NCBI GenBank assembly: GCA_035293805.1
Contig: DATGMD010000068.1
Location: forward strand, 1 to 15,793
Direction of reading: 5' to 3'
DNA length: 15,793 nt
Origin: JAJPHF01 sp035293805
GTDB taxonomy: Bacteria; Chloroflexota; UBA6077; JAJPHF01
Part shown: one piece after another, positions 12,976 through 15,793 of the stretch
How positions within the stretch are numbered: position 1 is the first letter of the stretch
How the letters are laid out: the number at the start of each line of letters is the position of its first letter
Translations under genes and position numbers: made by a program
Notes under the pieces: generated by a model
Databases searched by the model: none
Seen by the model: only the letters and a program-made list of their open reading frames with translations
What the model was told of the DNA's origin: nothing

Positions 12976-15072
12976 ATGAGCACGATCACGCCCGAAGCGG
13001 GCACGCAGACCGCCACGCTGCGCATCGCCGTCGACATCGGCGGCACCTTCACCGACGTGGCCGCCTTCGACGAGAGCAGCGGGCAGCTCTTGCTCGGCAA
13101 GTGGTCGAGCACCCCGCGCGACCTGGTCGAGGGCATCCTGCGCGCGATCAACGCGGCGGGCGGCGACCTGGCGCGGGCGAACGTCGTGCTGCACGGCTCG
13201 ACGGTCGTCATCAACGCCATCCTGGAGCGCAAGGGCGCCGAGACGGCGCTGGTGACGACCAAGGGCTTCCGCGACGTGTACGAGATCGGGCGCATCAACC
13301 GGCCCGAGTCGTTCAACCTGTTCTTCCGCAAGCACGTGCCGCTCATCCCGCGCAGCCGCCGCTACGAGGTCGAGGAGCGCCTGGACGCCCAAGGCGACGT
13401 GCTGATCCCGTTCAACGAGCCGCAGGCCGAGACGCTGGCGCGCGAGCTGGTGGAGCAGGGCATCCAGAGCGTGGCGGTGGTGTTCCTGCACGGCTACCGC
13501 AACCCCGACCACGAGCTACGGATGCGCGAGGTGCTGCGCCGCGTCGGGCCGGACCTGTTCGTGACGCTGTCGCACGAGCTGTCGCGCGAGTACCGCGAGT
13601 ACGAGCGCACCAGCACCACGGCGGCCAACGCCTACGTCGGCCCGATCGTGCAGCGCTACCTCGACCACCTAGACGAGACGGCGCGCGGCCAGGGCTTCCG
13701 CGGCCCGCTGCTGCTGGTGCAGAGCAATGGCGGCCTGTACGACGTGGCGACGGCCCGCGAGCAGTGTATCCAGATGCTCGAGTCGGGGCCGGCGGCCGGC
13801 GTGGCGGGCACCGAGGCGCTGTGCGCGGCACTCGGCGTGCCGAACGCCATCGGCTTCGACATGGGCGGCACGACGGTGAAGGCCGGCGTGATCGAGAACG
13901 GCATCGCGCGGCTGTCGGACGACTTCTTCATCGGCGGCTACAACGAGGGCCTGGCGGTGCGCATCCCCGCCATCGACATCCACGAGGTCGGCACCGGCGG
14001 CGGCTCACTGGCGCGCGTGGACGAGGCCGGCGGCATTCACGTCGGTCCCGAGAGCGCGGGCGCCGAGCCCGGCCCCGTCTGCTATGGCCGCGGCGGCACC
14101 GAGCCGACCGTGACCGACGCCAACCTGGTGCTCGGCCGCCTGGACACGGGCAGCTTCATCGGCGGCGAGCACGCGCTCGACGAGGCCGCCGCCCGCGCCG
14201 CCGTCCAGGAGCGCGTGGCCGAGCCGCTCGGCCTCTCGACGGAGGCCGCGGCGAACGGCATCCTGCGCATCGCCGTGGCGAACATGGCGAACGCCGTGCG
14301 CGCCGTGACGACCGAGCGCGGCCTCGACCCGCGCGACTTCGTGCTGTTCGCCTACGGCGGCGGCGGCCCGCTGCACGCCAGCCTGATCGCCCGCGAGCTG
14401 CTGGTGCCGACGGTGCTGGTGCCTCAGGCGCCCGCGGTGTTCTCGGCGCTCGGCATGCTGCGCGCCGACCTGCGCCGCGACTACGTGCTGACGCACGTCG
14501 TGCGGCTGAGCGACGCCGACCTCGACGAGCTGGAGCGACTCTGGCAGGAGCTAGAGGCGAAGGGGCGGCAGGAGATCGAGCAGTACGGCCTCGACCTGGT
14601 GGAGATCCGCGTGCGGCGCTCGGCCGACATGCGCTACGTGCGGCAGGAGCACGCGGTCACGGTGCTGCTGCCGCCGCACGTGGCGAGCGAGGAGGACCGT
14701 GCCGAGGTGAAGCGCCTGTTCGACGCGGCGCACGAGCAGCGGTTCAGCCACTCCGCGCCCGAGGAGGACTGCGAGGTGGTGAGCCTGCGCGTGACGGTGA
14801 TCGGCGTGGTACGCAAGCCGCCGCTCGTCCGCGCCGACGCCGCGGCGAGCATCCAGGCGGAGCCGCGCGGCACGCGCCGCGTCTACACGGAAGCGGACGG
14901 CTGGCAGGAGTGGCCATCGTACGCGCGGGCCAGCCTGGCGCCGGGCGCGGAGGTCGTCGGCCCGGCCCTGGTGGACGAGCCGGGCACGACCACCGTGGTC
15001 GAGCCGGGCGACCGCCTGACCGTGGACGAGTACGGCAACCTGCGCATCGAAGTGCTGAGTGCTGAGTACTGA
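12976..15072 (+). CDS. hyuA: Hydantoinase/oxoprolinase/acetone carboxylase family protein, subunit A (HyuA)
   Basis: This 698-residue ATP-binding subunit is of normal family length. The N-terminal actin-like fold begins 'LRIAVDIGGTFTDVAAFDE' (phosphate-binding DIGGTFTD, 20-27). 'LHGSTVVINAILERKGAETALVTTKGFRDVYEIGR' follows. The second half carries 'SNGGL', 'ESGPAAGVAGTEAL', 'FDMGGTTVKAGVI' (294-306), 'VGTGGGS', 'VGPESAGAEPGPVCYGRGG' and 'YGGGGPLHA' (460-468). Members hydrolyse hydantoins or 5-oxoproline, or carboxylate ketones, with ATP and a B subunit. The sequence alone does not choose between these. GGAG at 12963-12966 is 9 bases before the ATG. The last codons (VLSAEY and the TGA) come from a heptamer repeat, so the C-terminus is a recent addition. 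hyuB follows 74 bases later. Confidence 0.93.
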   Translation: MSTITPEAGTQTATLRIAVDIGGTFTDVAAFDESSGQLLLGKWSSTPRDLVEGILRAINAAGGDLARANVVLHGSTVVINAILERKGAETALVTTKGFRDVYEIGRINRPESFNLFFRKHVPLIPRSRRYEVEERLDAQGDVLIPFNEPQAETLARELVEQGIQSVAVVFLHGYRNPDHELRMREVLRRVGPDLFVTLSHELSREYREYERTSTTAANAYVGPIVQRYLDHLDETARGQGFRGPLLLVQSNGGLYDVATAREQCIQMLESGPAAGVAGTEALCAALGVPNAIGFDMGGTTVKAGVIENGIARLSDDFFIGGYNEGLAVRIPAIDIHEVGTGGGSLARVDEAGGIHVGPESAGAEPGPVCYGRGGTEPTVTDANLVLGRLDTGSFIGGEHALDEAAARAAVQERVAEPLGLSTEAAANGILRIAVANMANAVRAVTTERGLDPRDFVLFAYGGGGPLHASLIARELLVPTVLVPQAPAVFSALGMLRADLRRDYVLTHVVRLSDADLDELERLWQELEAKGRQEIEQYGLDLVEIRVRRSADMRYVRQEHAVTVLLPPHVASEEDRAEVKRLFDAAHEQRFSHSAPEEDCEVVSLRVTVIGVVRKPPLVRADAAASIQAEPRGTRRVYTEADGWQEWPSYARASLAPGAEVVGPALVDEPGTTTVVEPGDRLTVDEYGNLRIEVLSAEY

Positions 15073-15074
15073 GT
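15051..15074 (+). repeat. Heptamer tandem repeat (GCTGAGT), left arm of inverted pair
   Basis: Two GCTGAGT units (15054-15060, 15061-15067) and one ACTGAGT (15068-15074) follow a partial unit (AGT). A further decayed unit seems to follow. The array codes the last residues and the stop codon of hyuA. Its reverse complement is the array at 15162-15195. Confidence 0.85.
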
Positions 15075-15146
15075 TCGGAGTATCGGGCACAATCTAGCAG
15101 AACGGCGCCGCGAGCCACGCGGGCTCCAGCCGGATGGAGACGTTTG

Positions 15147-15793
15147 ATGACGAGCCAGCTTACTCAGCACTCAGCACTCAGCACTCAGCACTCGGCCGTG
15201 GACCCGATCACGGCGGAGATCGTGCGGAGCGCGCTGGTGGCGATCACCGACGAGATGAAGACCAATCTCATGCGCACCGCCTACAACATGATCATCTACG
15301 AGGCCCTCGACTTCACCGTGGGCCTGTTCGATGCCGACGGCAATACCATCTCCATCGGCCTCGGCCTCCCCATGTTCATCCGCGGCCTCTCCGACGCCAT
15401 CAAGGCCAAGCTCGCCCACTACGGCACGGCCAACATCCGCCCCGGCGACATCCTGCTCACCAACGACAGCTATATCATGGGCTCGCACCTCAACCACATG
15501 ATCTTCACCCTCCCCATCTTCTGGGAGGGGGAGCTGGTGGCCTTTAGCGCCTCGATGGCCCACTGGCAGGACGTGGGGGGGACGCTGCGCGGGACCACGA
15601 CGGACATCTACGAGGAGGGCCTCCAGCTGCCGATCGTGAAGATCTACCGCGAAGGGGCGCTCAACGAGGAGCTAGTCGAGATCATCAAGGCGAACGTGCG
15701 GTTCCCGGACCTAGCGATGGGGGACTTTCGGGCGCAGATCGCGTCGATCAAGACGGGCGAGCGGCGGTTTGTCCAACTGCTCCAGCGATACGG
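15147..15793 (+). CDS. hyuB: Hydantoinase B/oxoprolinase family protein (HyuB), N-terminal part
   Basis: The gene runs off the right edge after 215 codons; full members are about 500-600 residues. The family sequence starts at residue 18, 'VDPITAEIVRSALVAITDEMKTNLMRTAYNMIIYEALDFTVGLFDADGN', followed by 'GLPMFIRGLSDAI', 'IRPGDILLTNDSYIMGSHLNHM' and 'AHWQDVGG'. The subunit works with HyuA on hydantoin, oxoproline or ketone-type substrates. ATG 15147 has GGAG at 15136-15139, 7 bases away. The codons for residues 6-17 (TQHSALSTQHSA) are made of the heptamer array, an insertion ahead of the normal N-terminus. GTG at 15198 has no ribosome site, so I kept the ATG. The loop 'NDSYIMGSHLNHM' differs from the common 'NDPY.GGTHLPD', hinting at an unusual subgroup. 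Confidence 0.9.
   Translation, partial: MTSQLTQHSALSTQHSAVDPITAEIVRSALVAITDEMKTNLMRTAYNMIIYEALDFTVGLFDADGNTISIGLGLPMFIRGLSDAIKAKLAHYGTANIRPGDILLTNDSYIMGSHLNHMIFTLPIFWEGELVAFSASMAHWQDVGGTLRGTTTDIYEEGLQLPIVKIYREGALNEELVEIIKANVRFPDLAMGDFRAQIASIKTGERRFVQLLQRY
15162..15195 (+). repeat. Heptamer tandem repeat (ACTCAGC), right arm of inverted pair
   Basis: Four perfect ACTCAGC units (15162-15189) are followed by a near copy, ACTCGG, up to 15195. The array lies inside the start of hyuB and, because 7 is not a multiple of 3, reads as a changing TQHSALSTQHSA peptide. It can pair with the hyuA-end array across 87 bases. Similar heptameric short tandem repeats are known from cyanobacteria and other bacteria. 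Confidence 0.85.

Noticed and set aside
12828..15065. 745-codon + strand open frame in a second frame across hyuA
   Set aside because: Product is Arg/Gly/Ala-rich and without motifs. The true frame gives textbook HyuA motifs.
15162..15195. CRISPR-like array
   Set aside because: Seven-base units are contiguous with no spacers, so this is a simple tandem repeat.

Overview
The window is very GC-rich, with G/C at most third codon positions, so long antisense open frames are abundant and mostly meaningless. Several features suggest a bacterium of the Chloroflexota or a similar soil or sediment lineage. These are exported binding proteins with Ala/Pro-rich linkers after a lipobox, a Uma2-type protein, heptanucleotide tandem repeats, and a mix of Rieske, luciferase-like and amidohydrolase genes. 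This placement is inference; there is no rRNA or marker gene here.

Layout: (1) 2-169 is the 3' end of a luciferase-like (LLM class) flavin-dependent oxidoreductase, followed by a Uma2 nuclease-fold gene (297-932). (2) 1066-6687 is a tightly spaced + strand block. It holds two tandem paralogous ACMSD-type amidohydrolases, a solute-binding lipoprotein, a Rieske oxygenase alpha subunit, and a second lipoprotein paralogous to the first. (3) A NIPSNAP gene lies on the - strand (6700-7023). A 369-base divergent intergenic region with a strong 15-bp hairpin separates it from a Tat-exported alpha/beta hydrolase (7393-8736) and an NMT1/SsuA-type binding protein (8828-9910). (4) A small toxin-antitoxin-like pair with a 71-base overlap sits at 9969-10437. 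(5) A LysR regulator (10498-11667, - strand) is divergent from an NMT1-type lipoprotein (11773-12936), hyuA (12976-15072) and hyuB (15147 to the window edge). The promoter gap holds a perfect GAATT-N11-AATTC LysR-type box.

Taken together, this looks like an accessory catabolic region for uptake and breakdown of small organic, probably aromatic or cyclic-amide, compounds. Four binding proteins would capture substrate outside the membrane, although no permease or ATPase is encoded here. Rieske oxygenation or demethylation, metal-dependent decarboxylation or hydrolysis, an exported alpha/beta hydrolase, and a HyuA/HyuB ATP-dependent hydrolase or carboxylase would act on it. The LysR protein probably controls the last module. 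The actual substrates cannot be read from the sequence.

The least ordinary items are a heptamer repeat that invades both sides of the hyuA/hyuB junction in inverted orientation, the two paralogous binding proteins bracketing a Rieske gene and sharing a conserved cysteine pair, and the leader hairpin before the hydrolase.
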